Source: JBBRHH01 sp038222915 (GTDB lineage: Bacteria; Planctomycetota; Phycisphaerae; Tepidisphaerales; Tepidisphaeraceae). Taken from it: a DNA stretch of 5,097 bases. The stretch lies in assembly GCA_038222915.1 (NCBI GenBank), contig JBBRHH010000454.1, positions 1 through 5,097 of the forward strand, written 5' to 3'. A program made the position numbers and the translations under genes. The notes below the pieces were generated by a model. The model was not told the DNA's origin. It saw nothing but the letters and a program-made list of their open reading frames with translations, and searched no databases. Positions 4,743 through 5,097 of this stretch are shown here, in pieces. Position 1 is the first letter of the stretch, and each line of letters begins with the position of its first letter.

Positions 4743-5097
4743 GATGGAGAAACTGGGGATTCTGGTGGCGGCGGCCTATTTGGCCGGCTCGGTCCCTTTT
4801 GGCTTACTGGTCGGGCTGGCGAAGGGCGTTGACGTGCGAAAGGGTGGCAGCGGCAATATCGGGGCAACGAATGTGGCCCGGCTGCTGGGAAAACGGTTTT
4901 TCTTTCTGGTTTTCACGTTGGATATGCTCAAGGGCTTGCTGCCGGTGCTGGCCGGATATTTTGTTTTGCGGCAATCCAGTAATGGCGATGTGGCCAGGTA
5001 TAGTTGGCCCGTCTATCTGCTCTGGCTGCTGGTGGGATTCGCGGCCATCTTTGGGCATATGGCGAGTCTGTTCTTGAAATTCAAAGGCGGTAAAGGC
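4735..5097 (+). CDS. plsY: Glycerol-3-phosphate acyltransferase PlsY (5' part, runs off the window)
   Basis: 121 codons are present, open to the window edge; the family is usually about 190-220 residues. PlsY is an integral inner-membrane enzyme that moves the acyl group from acyl-phosphate to the sn-1 position of glycerol-3-phosphate, making lysophosphatidic acid, the first committed step of phospholipid synthesis in most bacteria. Diagnostic segments: first membrane helix with AYLAGSVPFG (14-23), then the conserved loop VDVRKGGSGNIGATNVARLLGK (starting 32), LDMLKG (62-67), and GHMASLFLKFKGGKG (107-121), which begins the phosphate-binding glycine motif normally continuing as VAT. Membrane helices are visible at about 7-27, 55-78 and 91-110. 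The start at ATG 4735 gives the usual short lead; ATG 4744 (Met4) is equally possible and no clear Shine-Dalgarno decides. It is divergent from the antitoxin-toxin operon and shares its control region. The partner PlsX, which makes acyl-phosphate, is not in the window. Confidence 0.95.
   Translation, partial: MSVMEKLGILVAAAYLAGSVPFGLLVGLAKGVDVRKGGSGNIGATNVARLLGKRFFFLVFTLDMLKGLLPVLAGYFVLRQSSNGDVARYSWPVYLLWLLVGFAAIFGHMASLFLKFKGGKG

Noticed and set aside
4804..5077. Open frames on both strands at the right end, shifted from plsY
   Set aside because: The third frame gives an unmistakable PlsY sequence; the others are shadows rich in Trp, Cys or Gln.
1..5097. CRISPR array, tRNA, rRNA, insertion sequence or attachment site
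   Set aside because: No spaced direct repeats, cloverleaf, rRNA-like segment, transposase or terminal inverted repeat was seen on either strand.

Overview
The window looks like a bacterial chromosome of high GC content, probably from the Planctomycetes or a related PVC lineage. The main clue is a secreted DUF1501 protein with a twin-arginine signal, a family greatly expanded in planctomycetes. Weak Shine-Dalgarno use at several starts and GC-rich coding fit but do not prove it. The lineage is an inference from one family and general composition.

Layout from left to right: (1) the possible 3' end of a plus-strand gene, cut by the window edge, with a Pro/Glu-rich tail stopping at 71; (2) a minus-strand DUF1501 gene (82-1260) that breaks off just before the conserved His-Trp-Pro of its last metal-site motif; (3) a 203-bp gap with a small palindrome; (4) a minus-strand lipoprotein with TPR-like repeats and a C-terminal SPOR domain (1464-2267); (5) a 118-bp divergent promoter region with a perfect 7-bp inverted repeat; (6) a complete plus-strand AMP-forming acyl-CoA synthetase (2386-3855); (7) a minus-strand antitoxin and PIN-toxin pair (4652 down to 3928), convergent with the ligase; (8) a divergent control region (about 4653-4734) with a perfect inverted repeat; and (9) the first 121 codons of plsY on the plus strand, running off the right edge.

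The two plus-strand enzymes both concern membrane lipid. The ligase would activate fatty acids to acyl-CoA, and PlsY would acylate glycerol-3-phosphate from acyl-phosphate. The toxin-antitoxin pair sits between them on the other strand. The SPOR lipoprotein suggests an envelope or peptidoglycan role. The DUF1501 protein would be exported folded by Tat but has probably lost part of its active site.

The most interesting structure is at the start of the antitoxin gene. An exact 11-bp tandem duplication has copied the start codon. The only good ribosome binding site now faces a four-codon mini-ORF (Met-Thr-Val-Thr-stop), whose stop overlaps the true antitoxin start as ATGA. The antitoxin in turn overlaps the toxin start as GTGA. 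This gives a chain of three translationally linked frames, with a repeat that could contract by slippage. An inverted repeat over the predicted promoter is a natural operator candidate. I see no wholly new system, but this arrangement deserves checking.
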